Below are positions 17,878 through 27,229 of a DNA stretch of 64,000 bases, piece after piece. The translations under genes and the position numbers were made by a program. Numbering within the stretch: the first letter of the stretch is position 1; each line of letters starts with the position of its first letter. A model generated the notes under the pieces. That model searched no databases and had not been told where the DNA came from. It was given only the letters and a program-made list of their open reading frames with translations. Source of the DNA: Methanococcoides vulcani (GTDB lineage Archaea; Halobacteriota; Methanosarcinia; Methanosarcinales; Methanosarcinaceae); NCBI RefSeq assembly GCF_900111645.1, contig NZ_FOHQ01000004.1:124001-188000 (forward strand). Reading direction: 5' to 3'.

Positions 17878-18231
17878 ATGGCAAAATTTGACGTTCCTGA
17901 CGAATTAGCAGATAAAGCACTTGAAGCAATCGAACTCGCAAGAGATACCGGAAAGATCAAGAAAGGTACAAACGAAGCAACAAAGGCTATCGAGAGAGGC
18001 ATTACAAAGCTTGCTGTCATTGCAGATGACATTGAGCCAGCAGAAGTTGTTGCTCATATTCCAGCTCTTTGCGAGGAAAAGAACACACCATACATTTTTG
18101 TAAAACAGCAGAAAGAACTTGGTGCAGCCTGTGGCATAGGTGTCGGCTGTGCAGCTGTTGTGATCACTGATGCAGGAAAGGGCGGCGAACTTGTAGAAGA
18201 CGTTGCACAGAAAATCAGTGCACTCAAATAA
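17878..18231 (+). CDS. rpl7ae: Ribosomal protein L7Ae
   Basis: The 117-aa protein has the L7Ae core: [38 protein letters not shown] and [13 protein letters not shown]. It binds kink-turns in 23S rRNA, C/D and H/ACA guide RNAs and RNase P RNA. AAGGAG lies 9 nt before the ATG at 17878; a longer reading frame upstream is not needed. S28e, L24e and Ndk follow with short gaps, the conserved archaeal order. Confidence 0.97.
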   Translation: MAKFDVPDELADKALEAIELARDTGKIKKGTNEATKAIERGITKLAVIADDIEPAEVVAHIPALCEEKNTPYIFVKQQKELGAACGIGVGCAAVVITDAGKGGELVEDVAQKISALK

Positions 18232-18253
18232 ACGGTAACCGGAGGCATCTCAA

Positions 18254-18469
18254 ATGGCAGATGATGATACAGGCTTTGCAGCCGAGGTTATCGATGTGAT
18301 CGGCAACACCGGTATGCATGGTGAAGCAAGCCAGATCCAGTGCAGGGTTCTTGAGGGTCGTGACAAAGGCAGGATCATTACAAGAAACTGTGTCGGTCCG
18401 GTAAGGATAGGCGATGTGTTCATGCTTATGGAGACATCCAGAGAGGCTAAGAAATTAACTACCAGGTGA
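18254..18469 (+). CDS. rps28e: Ribosomal protein S28e
   Basis: The 71-aa protein has the diagnostic [40 protein letters not shown] and a conserved C-terminus [10 protein letters not shown]. It is part of the small subunit near the mRNA exit. CCGGAGGC lies just upstream of the ATG. The next gene starts within 6 nt of its stop. Confidence 0.97.
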   Translation: MADDDTGFAAEVIDVIGNTGMHGEASQIQCRVLEGRDKGRIITRNCVGPVRIGDVFMLMETSREAKKLTTR

Positions 18470-18474
18470 TGATA

Positions 18475-18663
18475 ATGGAACAGAGAAAGTGTTCATTTTG
18501 CGGTGAGATACTTGAGCCGGGAACCGGCATCCTTTTCGCAAAAAAAGATGGCTCTTCCTATTATTTCTGTTCTTCAAAATGCAAGAACAACTTCGGTCTT
18601 GGAAGACTTCCAAGGCGTACTGTTTGGACAGAGCAGGGCAGAGCATATCTGAAGAAAGCATAA
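18475..18663 (+). CDS. rpl24e: Ribosomal protein L24e
   Basis: This 62-aa zinc-ribbon protein has [13 protein letters not shown] near the start and [16 protein letters not shown] later, the TRASH-like C2-C2 motif of L24e. The ATG at 18475 is preferred over in-frame GTG/ATG codons at 18466-18471 because GGTGAT precedes it at a suitable distance. It is translationally close-coupled to S28e. Confidence 0.96.
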   Translation: MEQRKCSFCGEILEPGTGILFAKKDGSSYYFCSSKCKNNFGLGRLPRRTVWTEQGRAYLKKA

Positions 18664-18676
18664 GCGGGTGTGTCTG

Positions 18677-19126
18677 ATGGAAAGAACTTATGTTATGATC
18701 AAGCCTGATGGCGTTCAGCGCGGTCTTGTCGGAGATATCCTTTCAAGGATCGAGAAGAGAGGGCTTAAGCTCGTAGCTCTGAGGATGAACGTAATGGAAG
18801 AGGCTACTGCAAAGGAGCACTATAAAGAGCACTCCGAGAGGCCATTCTTTGGTTCCCTCGTTTCATATGTGACCTCAGGACCATCCGTTTCAATGGTTGT
18901 AGAAGGCAAGGATTCTATCAAGATCATGCGTGCCGTCAACGGTGCGACAAATCCTGTAGAAGCATTACCAGGCACCATCCGTGGTGACTTCGCTATTGAG
19001 ACCGGAAGGAACATTGTCCACGCATCAGATGCTCCGGAATCAGCAGAGCGTGAGATCGCTCTTCACTTTGAAGAGTTTGAGATCACAGGCTATTCCAGGA
19101 TCGATGAAGGACAGCTTTACGAGTAA
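18677..19126 (+). CDS. ndk: Nucleoside diphosphate kinase
   Basis: The 149-aa enzyme transfers the gamma-phosphate between nucleoside triphosphates and diphosphates through a phosphohistidine. It has [19 protein letters not shown] at the N-terminus and the active-site block [18 protein letters not shown]. The ATG at 18677 follows GGGTGTG; a GTG at 18668 is less likely. Length is normal. It ends the L7Ae-S28e-L24e-Ndk cluster. Confidence 0.97.
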   Translation: MERTYVMIKPDGVQRGLVGDILSRIEKRGLKLVALRMNVMEEATAKEHYKEHSERPFFGSLVSYVTSGPSVSMVVEGKDSIKIMRAVNGATNPVEALPGTIRGDFAIETGRNIVHASDAPESAEREIALHFEEFEITGYSRIDEGQLYE

Positions 19127-19217
19127 GCTTAAAAGGATCGAACCATCGACAACTGAATGATATTCTGAAGCGTCAGGTCGGACCACAGTTCCGGCCTGTC
19201 GTGGATGTCATATTCAA

Positions 19218-19250
19218 AGGGTCATATTGACCCTGGGTATATTTTTTATC
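19218..19250 (+). terminator. Hairpin and T-run between ndk and aIF5B
   Basis: AGGGTCA/TGACCCT with a 3-nt loop (19218-19234) is followed by GGGTATATTTTTTATC. A second, weaker inverted repeat (CAGGTCGGA...TCCGGCCTG) lies about 25 nt upstream. The element probably separates the ndk transcript from aIF5B. Confidence 0.65.
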
Positions 19251-19291
19251 ACTGATCTGATCAATAAGATAATTCCAAAGGGAGCTGCACT

Positions 19292-21067
19292 ATGGCTGTA
19301 AAGGATGACTTAAGAACCCCTATCGTATGTGTAATGGGGCATGTGGATCACGGAAAGACCTCATTGCTCGATAACATCCGCGGAAGTGCGGTTGTGTCCG
19401 GAGAAGCTGGTGCTATAACCCAGCATATCGGTGCAACCGAGGTTCCGATTAGGTCCATTGTGGATAAATGTGGAAATCCCGGTTTACTGGACCAGTTCGT
19501 TGTTCCGGGCCTTTTGTTCATTGATACTCCCGGCCATCATGCTTTTACGACCCTTAGGAGTCGTGGCGGGGCTCTTGCAGACCTTGCTATTGTTATAGTG
19601 GATATCAATGAGGGCTTCAAGCCCCAGACCATTGAAAGCCTGCATATATTGAAGCAGCACAAAACTCCTTTTGTAGTGGTTGCCAACAAGATCGACAAGA
19701 TACATGGCTGGAACCCGCAAAAAGATTCTCCTTTCATGGCATCCTACAACAAGCAAAGCGAGCATGTGAGGACCAGTCTGGACAACAAGTTCTATGAGGT
19801 TATCGGTGAGCTTTATAATCATGGTTTCAGCTCGGACCGATACGACCGGGTGGCCGATTTCCAGCATAATATTGGTGTCATACCTATCAGTGCTATTACA
19901 GGGGAGGGAATTCCTGACCTTCTGATGGTACTTCTGGGACTGGCACAGAGATTCCTGGAATCCAACCTGCATTACGATGCAACAGGTCCTGGTGTCGGAA
20001 CCGTACTCGAAGTAAAAGAAGAACGTGGTCTTGGAACCACTATAGATCTTATACTTTATGACGGAACACTGAAAAAAGGCGATACTATCGTAGTTGGAAG
20101 CCTGGATGAGCCTATACAGACAAAAGTGCGTGCAGTGCTGAAACCTCGTGTCCTTTCCGAGATCAATGTGGAGGACAAGTTCAAGCAGGTCAGCAAAGTT
20201 ACAGCTGCTATTGGTGTAAAGATCTCAGCTCCGAATCTCGATGGAGCCCTTTCAGGCGGTTCTGTGAGGGTAGCAACTCCTGAGACCCTTGAGACGGTTG
20301 TTGAAGAAGTTCGCAGTGAGGTTGAGGCCGTTCAGATCGACACTGACCAGAGCGGTATAACCATCAAAGCAGATACGATCGGATCTCTTGAAGCTCTCGT
20401 AAACGAGCTGAAGAAAGAAGATATTCCTATTCGCAAAGCAGATGTTGGTGATATCTCTAACAGGGATATTGTGGAAGTTTCAGCTATTGAAGACCCATTC
20501 CACTCTGTGATAGTTGGATTTAATGTTAATATTCTTCCTGATGCAAAGGAGAAGTTACGATCTACAGGTGTCAAACTGTTCATGAACGATGTCATATATC
20601 GTCTTATTGACGATTATAAGGACTGGATCAAAGAGCAGCGTGCACTGTCTGAGAAGACGATCTCCGAGACGATCATCAAGCCAGGAATGTTCACCATCAT
20701 GCCGGATTGTACGTTCCGGCAGAGCAAACCGGCTGTTGTAGGTGTAAGGATCATTGGTGGTGTTGTCAAGACCAAGGTCGACATAACCAATGAAGATGGC
20801 ACTGTCGTAGGTACTATAAAAGGCCTGCAATCCCGGGGAGAGAATGTTAGCGAAGCGCGCACTGGCATGGAGGTTGCTATGAGTATCGAAGGCCCAACCG
20901 TGGGAAGGCAGATACACGAAGGCGACATCCTGCATGCGAATATACCTGAAAGACATGCCAAGGTCCTTGAGCATGAACTTTACGATTCACTTTCGGCGGA
21001 CGAATTAGACGCAATGGATGCATTTCTTGAGATCAAAAGAAGGGACAATCCCTTCTGGGCGAAATAA
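19292..21067 (+). CDS. infB: Translation initiation factor aIF5B (IF2-like)
   Basis: The 591-aa GTPase promotes subunit joining and initiator tRNA placement. It has G1 GHVDHGKTS (about residue 16), G3 DTPGHHAF, and G4 NKID, followed by domains II-IV with KPGMFTIMPDCTFRQSKPAV near the C-terminus. The length and lack of a long N-terminal extension fit the archaeal eIF5B-type factor rather than bacterial IF2. GGGAGC precedes the ATG. Confidence 0.96.
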   Translation: MAVKDDLRTPIVCVMGHVDHGKTSLLDNIRGSAVVSGEAGAITQHIGATEVPIRSIVDKCGNPGLLDQFVVPGLLFIDTPGHHAFTTLRSRGGALADLAIVIVDINEGFKPQTIESLHILKQHKTPFVVVANKIDKIHGWNPQKDSPFMASYNKQSEHVRTSLDNKFYEVIGELYNHGFSSDRYDRVADFQHNIGVIPISAITGEGIPDLLMVLLGLAQRFLESNLHYDATGPGVGTVLEVKEERGLGTTIDLILYDGTLKKGDTIVVGSLDEPIQTKVRAVLKPRVLSEINVEDKFKQVSKVTAAIGVKISAPNLDGALSGGSVRVATPETLETVVEEVRSEVEAVQIDTDQSGITIKADTIGSLEALVNELKKEDIPIRKADVGDISNRDIVEVSAIEDPFHSVIVGFNVNILPDAKEKLRSTGVKLFMNDVIYRLIDDYKDWIKEQRALSEKTISETIIKPGMFTIMPDCTFRQSKPAVVGVRIIGGVVKTKVDITNEDGTVVGTIKGLQSRGENVSEARTGMEVAMSIEGPTVGRQIHEGDILHANIPERHAKVLEHELYDSLSADELDAMDAFLEIKRRDNPFWAK

Positions 21068-21152
21068 ATATAATATATATGTCTGTTAGACATATACCAG
21101 ATTCAAATTAATTAAACAATAGATAAATATTACTAATATTTGGAGGCAAATC

Positions 21153-21560
21153 ATGGCAGATTTTAAAGTTGTAGTTTCAGATCCAAAAACCAAGACCTAC
21201 CAGTTCGATATCACTGGTGCTGAATCAAACCAGTTCATCGGTAAGGCTATTGGCCAGACCGTAGATGGCTCAACAGTAGGTCTGGATGGATACACCCTGA
21301 CCATCACAGGCGGTACCGACAACAGTGGTTTCGTAATGACCCCTGACCTTCCTGGTTCAAAAAGACAGAAGGTCCTCATTGCAAAAGGCGTCGGTTATTC
21401 AGCAAAATCAAAAGGTGTACGCCGCCGAAAGTTCCTTCGTGGAAGAGAAGTCGCGACCGATATTACCCAGATCAACACAAAGGTTACTGCATACGGTGAT
21501 AAGACCATTGAGGACATCCTCGGTGGCGGTGCAGAGGCTGAAGCACCTGCAGAAGAGTGA
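21153..21560 (+). CDS. rps6e: Ribosomal protein S6e
   Basis: The 135-aa protein has the S6e core: KTYQFDITGAESNQFIGKAIG and the basic VRRRKFLRGREVATDITQIN. It ends in an acidic/Ala-rich tail. It follows aIF5B after 85 nt (with TTTGGAGGC before the ATG), a frequent pairing in archaea. Confidence 0.96.
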   Translation: MADFKVVVSDPKTKTYQFDITGAESNQFIGKAIGQTVDGSTVGLDGYTLTITGGTDNSGFVMTPDLPGSKRQKVLIAKGVGYSAKSKGVRRRKFLRGREVATDITQINTKVTAYGDKTIEDILGGGAEAEAPAEE

Positions 21561-21590
21561 TCCTTTCACTCTTTTTCTATCTTTTTTTTA
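21554..21590 (+). terminator. Hairpin terminator after S6e
   Basis: AGAGTGA/TCACTCT (21554-21572) spans the S6e stop and runs into CTTTTTCTATCTTTTTTTT. This is a strong intrinsic-type terminator. Confidence 0.75.
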
Positions 21591-21680
21591 ATTTATTTTA
21601 TTAATTAATCTATTTTATTAAAAGATTAATTTTATTAATAAATTCATTTCGTTAAAAAATTTAATTCATTAATAGATATG
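21585..21680. repeat. AT-only degenerate repeat
   Basis: About 95 nt made almost only of A and T with recurring TTTATTAAT and TTAATTxATT words on both strands. It lies between the convergent S6e and coiled-coil genes. It holds no coding capacity and could act as a bidirectional terminator zone. Confidence 0.55.
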
Positions 21681-21707
21681 TTCTATTGATCGATCAATTC
21701 CTTACTT

Positions 21708-23009
21708 TTATTTTGATCTTGTATATTTTGGTGAATCCAGCCCAACATCGATGAGCACTTTTTTCCTGACGAGGCCATCTATGAATTTTTTAGCCCCGCT
21801 CAAGTTAAGCCCGGAATGTTCCATAACATCATTGAGGTCAAAGTACTCCTCATCTTCAATGAGTTGGTCCACTATCTCTGTCAATTTAGGCCGGGTTCCA
21901 TTTGTGGAATGCCAGAATGCAAATTTCCGGTTATTTTCATCAGTTTCATTGTATACAAGATCGTCTTCTACAAGGTCGTAGAGGAAAAATCCCAGTCTCT
22001 GATGTGAATATGTCCTTAGCCAGTCCTTTATGCTTTGATCCCAGGAACTGTTGATAAAACACAGGCTCATGTACTGGTTTTGTTCGATGGTACTTGCTTT
22101 TGCCTGTATCATCTCGATGATATCTCTTTTATCATCAATGGATTTCCAGTAGTTATCGACGATAAGCATTGGTGTTTTGAACCTGCCTTCCTTTATGGAG
22201 CCACGCACACTTCTTTTTGATAGTTCGACCTTCCATTGCTTGTCTGCAATGTATTCTCCATCATAAGATACCTCTGGATGCTGTTTCTCAAATTTTTGCT
22301 CCAGAATATTAATGTAACTGTAAAGTTTTGAAAGGACTTCTGTATCAAGTTCATCTTTTTTAATAGGGACCTGTGCGTCATCCGGGATCGATGTTTCATC
22401 TTCAATATCCTCAGTTGAGCTGATTTTGATCTCGGTGGGGGAAGATTCAGATATTTCAAACAATTCAGTTTTGTCTTCTGCAGGGGATTTTTCCTCAGCT
22501 TCCTTCTGATCTTTCTCTCTTCTCTCCTTTTCTTCCCTTCCCCTTTCTTCTCTTTCAGCTTGCTTTTTACTTATGATCCTGTTCTCGTATTCGCTCAGGT
22601 TCTTGTCTGTAAGTTCGATCCTGTGGCTAAATCCCATCTCCATTTTATCCACTAGGTCACTGATGGCAAAGACATCGACATTCTCACCGGTAGCAAGGGC
22701 ATTCTCCACTTCCTGAAGCAGCATCGTAGGGGTGTCTACGAATCTTTCTTCGTTCTCATAGAACTCATCAATGTTGCCGTTGTGACTTCCGAAGGAGTCA
22801 AGTTGTTTTTTTTCCGCTTCTGATATCAGTACTGTTATCCTCGTCCGAAGCTGTCGAAGTTGTGAAGTAGCGGCTGAATCCTTTTGTTGATATGTCTTCT
22901 GGATCAGTTTTTCGATGCGCGAATGCGTGTTCTTCAGGAGTTCATGCACTTTTTTCCTGTTTTCTTCCTGCAATGTTGTAGGGTGGGATTCCAGATCCAT
23001 ATCGTTCAC
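21708..23009 (-). CDS. Coiled-coil protein of unknown function, linked to an AAA+ ATPase
   Basis: The 433-aa soluble protein is charged and helical in its first half, including a Glu/Lys/Arg-rich stretch around 150-175 and an acidic linker to about 225. An alpha/beta domain follows (about 235-375: EVSYDGEYIADKQWKVELSK, MLIVDNYWKSIDDKRDIIEM). The C-terminus (FDLNDVMEHSGLNLSGAKKF) looks like a winged helix. I recognise no named family. It starts 9 nt after the AAA+ fragment, so it was probably made as an ATPase partner and may now be orphaned. Confidence 0.7.
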   Translation of the reverse strand: MNDMDLESHPTTLQEENRKKVHELLKNTHSRIEKLIQKTYQQKDSAATSQLRQLRTRITVLISEAEKKQLDSFGSHNGNIDEFYENEERFVDTPTMLLQEVENALATGENVDVFAISDLVDKMEMGFSHRIELTDKNLSEYENRIISKKQAEREERGREEKERREKDQKEAEEKSPAEDKTELFEISESSPTEIKISSTEDIEDETSIPDDAQVPIKKDELDTEVLSKLYSYINILEQKFEKQHPEVSYDGEYIADKQWKVELSKRSVRGSIKEGRFKTPMLIVDNYWKSIDDKRDIIEMIQAKASTIEQNQYMSLCFINSSWDQSIKDWLRTYSHQRLGFFLYDLVEDDLVYNETDENNRKFAFWHSTNGTRPKLTEIVDQLIEDEEYFDLNDVMEHSGLNLSGAKKFIDGLVRKKVLIDVGLDSPKYTRSK

Positions 23010-23018
23010 TCTCTGCTA

Positions 23019-23396
23019 TTAGTGGAATAGCTCTCTAAAGACTTCTTCTTCGCCACTTTTCTTTATTTCACGTTTTGCTTCGGAATACCAGCTGGTGATC
23101 GAAGGTTTCCTTTGCTCCAGTACTTTGATGAAATCATCCATCTTTATCTTCCGGGGTTCTGCACCACGAAGTGCCTCTCCAAGCGGAATGTCAGCGGCTT
23201 CTTTGCAAATAGCTGAAATGTCTGCTCCCGAATATGATCCGGTCATCTCTGCCAGTTTCTCTACGTTGACATCATCATCGATCGGTCTTTTCTTCAGGTT
23301 GATCTTGAAGGCAAGATGGTAAGCATAGTGTGTCCGGTACTTCGGGTCAGGCAGATCGATGAACCTTCCTGGAGGTCGGTAGTCAATACCCTCATT
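23019..23396 (-). pseudogene. AAA+ ATPase, C-terminal fragment
   Basis: The frame is open from just after an in-frame stop at 23397-23399. It begins YRPPGRFIDLPDPKYR, the arginine-finger end of an AAA+ module, then VNVEKLAEMTGSYSGADISA (sensor 2) and a helical C-terminus. Walker A and B and the N-terminal domain are absent. The ATG at 23244-23246 lies inside the sensor 2 helix and cannot be a true start. At the same point the zinc-ribbon gene on the other strand also loses homology, so this looks like a rearrangement breakpoint. Confidence 0.75.
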
Positions 23397-23882
23397 TCAG
23401 CAGAAGAAGATTCTAAAGACCTTGAGATCCCTGCAGAGAACCTGTTCGATATTGCTACACGGGTTCTCAAGGATATGAACATGTACATGATCGAGCCGGA
23501 GATCACATCAACACCTCGCCTTTTTACGGGAGTTGCAAGGTTCTATGCTGAAGGTGTTAGTGGTTTGAAGTATGCCTCATATGTTGAAGTTGTAGGCAAG
23601 AGCCGATCACGCCTTATATTGAGAGCATGGGCTGAAAAAGAAGACGCACTTACCGGTTTCTATCATAAGATGCTGGAAGAGATCGAAAAGAGAACCGATA
23701 TCAAACTTTTTGTTGATGAGGGTTCTGCACAATACAATATAAGCACTACCAATATTACTGATAGTCTTATCCAGCGTTCTACTATAGGTTCGGAATCTGA
23801 AGTCCGAAAGTGCCCGGCTTGTGGAAAAGAAGTAAAGGATAATGCAAAGTTCTGTGAAGAATGTGGGGAAAGGCTGGACTGA
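23316..23882 (+). CDS. Zinc-ribbon protein, probably 5'-truncated
   Basis: The credible part starts near 23394 (ISAEEDSKDLEIPAENLFD) and continues with an alpha/beta domain (ARFYAEGVSGLKYASYVEVV) and a C-terminal zinc ribbon CPACGKEVKDNAKFCEECGE. The first 25 or so codons from the ATG at 23316 are antisense to the AAA+ fragment and are unlikely to be real. No good start lies between 23391 and 23470. Function unknown; similar proteins use the ribbon for regulation or assembly. Confidence 0.6.
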   Translation: MVSIVCPVLRVRQIDEPSWRSVVNTLISAEEDSKDLEIPAENLFDIATRVLKDMNMYMIEPEITSTPRLFTGVARFYAEGVSGLKYASYVEVVGKSRSRLILRAWAEKEDALTGFYHKMLEEIEKRTDIKLFVDEGSAQYNISTTNITDSLIQRSTIGSESEVRKCPACGKEVKDNAKFCEECGERLD

Positions 23883-24019
23883 ACAGGCAGACTATTTCTG
23901 GTCTGCAAATCCCCCTTCCTTATTTTTTTCTTTTTTTCACTGAAAAAACATATAACTTATGCATTTGATTCTTACATATCATTTACTTTATATATTTTAT
24001 AATTTGAAAAGGTGGTTCG

Positions 24020-25411
24020 TTGTCAAAATATCCGGAGTTGGCCATAAAGAAAATATGTGCCCAGAGAAAAACACTGTTGTTGCCAGTGTCACTTTTACTT
24101 TTGTTTGCATTATTAATAAGTCCTGCAAATGCCTCTACTGTATCTGAATGGGTGGCAAGCGGGAACGATATGCTTGAAGAAGGAGATTACGAAGGCGCAT
24201 TGAACGCATTCGATTATGCTATCTCATTACACCAGACGCATCCTGCCGCATGGTTAGGTAAAGGTGATGCATACTATCATCTTGGGAACTATGAGGAAGC
24301 CGTTACAGCTTACGATAAAGCTCTCCTGTACAATCCTGATTCCATGGGTGCATATGCAGGCAAAGCAGATTCTCTCATAAGGCTTGGAATGTATGACGAA
24401 GCATGGGACATCTATGATGAAGCAACGGCGATGGGTGGTGATGATGCCCAGATCTGGTATCGAAAGGGACGGATCCTTTACGAGTTCAGCCAGTATGGTG
24501 AGTCTCTTGAAGCATACGATACATCCTTATCCATTGATCCGGGTTTCGTGTACTCATATTCCGGCAAGGGCTATTCACTTCTTGAAATGAACAGGTATTC
24601 GGAAGCCCTCGATAATTTTGAATCGGCAATTGAGTTGAATGAGGATTATCTGGTTGCATGGGTAGGCAAGGGTGATGCACTCTATGGCCTTGGACTTTAT
24701 GAAGACGCTATTAATGCTTACGACCATGCGATCTCAGAAGATTCTGAATATGCTTCTGCCTGGTCCGGAAAAGGCTATTGTCTCTATGAGATGGAAAAAT
24801 ATGAGCAATCGATAGATGCTTTTAATGAGGCAATATCTATTGAGCCGGATTATGTTAATGCCTTAAGCGGTAAAGGTTTTGCACTCTTTGCTCTTGGTGA
24901 TTATGAGAAGGCCATCGAAGTATTCGATGCAGCAATAGAGGCCGACAGCACCTATGCAAAAGCATGGGCCGGAAGAGGGGATGCTTATTCTGAGCTTGGT
25001 TTTCTTGAAGATGCCCTGAGCTCTTATGAAAGGTCAGTTGAACTCTTCGCAGGAGATGTGGATGTACTTTACAACCTCGGGCGTGTGCTATATGACCTTG
25101 GTCGGTACGAAGAGGCCCTCGAAGCTTTTGGATCAGTTATTGAGGTTGATCCTGATCATTCTCTTGCACTTGTTGGCCAGGGCTATAGCCTGTATGAGCT
25201 TGAGGAGTACGACGAGGCACTGGAGGCATTCGAAGATGCATTAGTTATCGATTCTGAGGATGAGGGCGCTATTGGTGGCAAGGAAATGACCGAGACTCAG
25301 CTCAGGATGGGATGGGTAAGAAGTCCGTTCTCGATCGCAGTAATTTTGCTTGCTTTCTCTGCACTTGTGATCTATTTCGTTTACAGGAAAAAAAAGCAGG
25401 ACACAGAATAA
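24020..25411 (+). CDS. Membrane-anchored extracellular TPR protein
   Basis: The 463-aa protein has an N-terminal signal/anchor ([21 protein letters not shown], ending near residue 39), about ten TPR units from 45 to 420 (for example AWLGKGDAYYHLGNYEEAVT), and a C-terminal membrane helix (SIAVILLAFSALVIYFVY) followed by a Lys/Arg anchor. The repeats should face outside the cell. The TTG start at 24020 follows GGTGG at about 6 nt. Role unknown, probably a binding scaffold at the surface. Confidence 0.88.
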   Translation: MSKYPELAIKKICAQRKTLLLPVSLLLLFALLISPANASTVSEWVASGNDMLEEGDYEGALNAFDYAISLHQTHPAAWLGKGDAYYHLGNYEEAVTAYDKALLYNPDSMGAYAGKADSLIRLGMYDEAWDIYDEATAMGGDDAQIWYRKGRILYEFSQYGESLEAYDTSLSIDPGFVYSYSGKGYSLLEMNRYSEALDNFESAIELNEDYLVAWVGKGDALYGLGLYEDAINAYDHAISEDSEYASAWSGKGYCLYEMEKYEQSIDAFNEAISIEPDYVNALSGKGFALFALGDYEKAIEVFDAAIEADSTYAKAWAGRGDAYSELGFLEDALSSYERSVELFAGDVDVLYNLGRVLYDLGRYEEALEAFGSVIEVDPDHSLALVGQGYSLYELEEYDEALEAFEDALVIDSEDEGAIGGKEMTETQLRMGWVRSPFSIAVILLAFSALVIYFVYRKKKQDTE

Positions 25412-25484
25412 TAGATACAGATCTATTATTCTCATTTTAACTTTTTCTAACGTTCTAAGCTTATTCGATCGTCCACCTATGCCA

Positions 25485-26831
25485 TTATGATCTCATTCTG
25501 GCAATTTCTTTCCTTGTGATAAGCACTGCGACCACGCAGGCAAGGAAATCTGATATTGGAAAAGATATCCATATGCCGTTGAGGCCGAAGAACAAAGGTA
25601 ATATGAGCACCAATGGCGGCAGGAATATGATCTGTCTGGAAAGTGTCACGACAAGTGATTCTTTTGATTTTCCCATTGATTGCAATAGAGCTGTTGCGAC
25701 CACCTGGTAACCAATGAATGGCATCATAAGGAATGAGATCTTCAGGGCCGCGATACCCATGGATATTAACTCTGGGTCATCACTGAAAACACGCATTATC
25801 TGTTCCGGTATCAGGAACACTATGATGGTGCTTACGATACACATTGCTGTAACAATGTAATTTGAAAGGGAGATGGTCTTCCTGACCCTTGCATACTCAT
25901 TAGCTCCGTAGTTGTATCCTACTATCGGTTGTATTCCCTGCTTTATTCCGATAATTGGCATGAGTGTCAGCATGAATACCTTAATGATGATACCAAAGAC
26001 CGCGATCGATACATCTCCTCCGTATAACAGCAGGCTCTGGTTGAAAAGAAGGAAGAGAGCACTTTCCACTACATTGAATATGAATTCAGACATTCCGATG
26101 GAAATGGTCTCGCCAAGTATCTCTGTATCAGGTATCATGTATGCAAAAATAAGATTTAACCTGCTCAGGCTGCTTGCGTAATAGTAGGCCACCATGACGC
26201 ATCCGACCAGCTGTGAGATCACCGTGGCAATGGCTGCACCTTTTATTCCCATTCCGAACTCGAAGATGAACAGGGGGTCCAGGATGATGTTCGTAACGCT
26301 GGAGACCAGCATGATAGCCATTGCAAACTTTGTATTTCCTTCTGCACGGATAGCATTGCTCATGGCTGCAGAGAATGTGAAGAACGTCGTTCCAATGACA
26401 ATATACTTCGTGTACTCGCTGGCAAAAGGAAGTACAATATCAGAAGCTCCAAAGACCTTTAGCATGGGGTCGAGGAATATCAGGCCAAGAGCTGTAAAGG
26501 CTACACTGGCGGTGACTACCAGTGTTACCATATTAGCAACGGTTCTCTCAGCTTTTATTATGTCTTTTTTCCCCAGCGCCCTTGAGATAATAGACGAGCC
26601 CCCGATACCGACTCCCAGAGCGATTGCCATCATGAGGATCTGTACAGGAAAAGCTACGGATATGCCGGCGATGCCCAGCATGCTTTGCTCTCCCAGTCCC
26701 CTTCCGACGAAAATTGTGTCTACAAGGTTATATAAGGCCTGTACAAGCAATCCTACTATAGTGGGTACAGAGAGTTTGACTATGAGGTTGCCTATGGATT
26801 CATTCCCAAGCATTGCATCGTTCTTGTGCAT
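25485..26831 (-). CDS. MATE family efflux transporter
   Basis: The 448-aa integral membrane protein has twelve predicted membrane segments in two similar halves. It starts with the MATE-like NLIVKLSVPTIVGLLVQALYNLVDTIF and contains GIGGSSIISRALGKKD and GIKQGIQPIVGYNYGA. MATE proteins export drugs or metabolites in exchange for Na or H ions. It appears monocistronic; the roughly 400 nt upstream are shared with the divergent BCCT gene. Confidence 0.92.
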   Translation of the reverse strand: MHKNDAMLGNESIGNLIVKLSVPTIVGLLVQALYNLVDTIFVGRGLGEQSMLGIAGISVAFPVQILMMAIALGVGIGGSSIISRALGKKDIIKAERTVANMVTLVVTASVAFTALGLIFLDPMLKVFGASDIVLPFASEYTKYIVIGTTFFTFSAAMSNAIRAEGNTKFAMAIMLVSSVTNIILDPLFIFEFGMGIKGAAIATVISQLVGCVMVAYYYASSLSRLNLIFAYMIPDTEILGETISIGMSEFIFNVVESALFLLFNQSLLLYGGDVSIAVFGIIIKVFMLTLMPIIGIKQGIQPIVGYNYGANEYARVRKTISLSNYIVTAMCIVSTIIVFLIPEQIMRVFSDDPELISMGIAALKISFLMMPFIGYQVVATALLQSMGKSKESLVVTLSRQIIFLPPLVLILPLFFGLNGIWISFPISDFLACVVAVLITRKEIARMRS

Positions 26832-27229
26832 TATCTGAATTCTCTTTCAGGTCGATTCAAAGGAATAACAAGAAAGAGAATTTCTTTTACTTATACTTAG
26901 TTGGATTTTCCTATCAATATGGCAAGGGATCAAAAACAGTGATTATTTATTTAATTCATTGACAAAGGAAGTAATTATAGATATTAAATAAAAATATTAT
27001 CATATCATAGAATTCCAACTCCATAAAAATTTAGCGTACAAAAAATTGACGTTACCTATATCCCCGCACTTTTCTTAACCGTTTATCTTCTTCTGGAAGG
27101 TTGAAGCTGTACATTAGGGTTCATTATAATACTTAAATGGTATAAGCTCATTATGTAAATTATCTGCTTAAAAAATTCATTGAAAATTGGACTGATAATA
27201 TTTAGTTTTGCTAAAGGAGATATTGTATA
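26832..27229. promoter_or_regulatory. Divergent promoter region, MATE and BCCT genes
   Basis: AT-rich, no gene. A TATA-like CATTATAATAC at 27122 lies about 105 nt before the BCCT start, and AAAGGAG lies just upstream of the ATG at 27230. The implied leader is about 80 nt. I see no clear operator. Confidence 0.45.

Noticed and set aside
26194-26838. A 214-codon frame on the plus strand opposite the MATE gene
   Set aside because: It is antisense to a clearly conserved transporter, and its Met/Thr/Pro-rich product has no recognisable feature.
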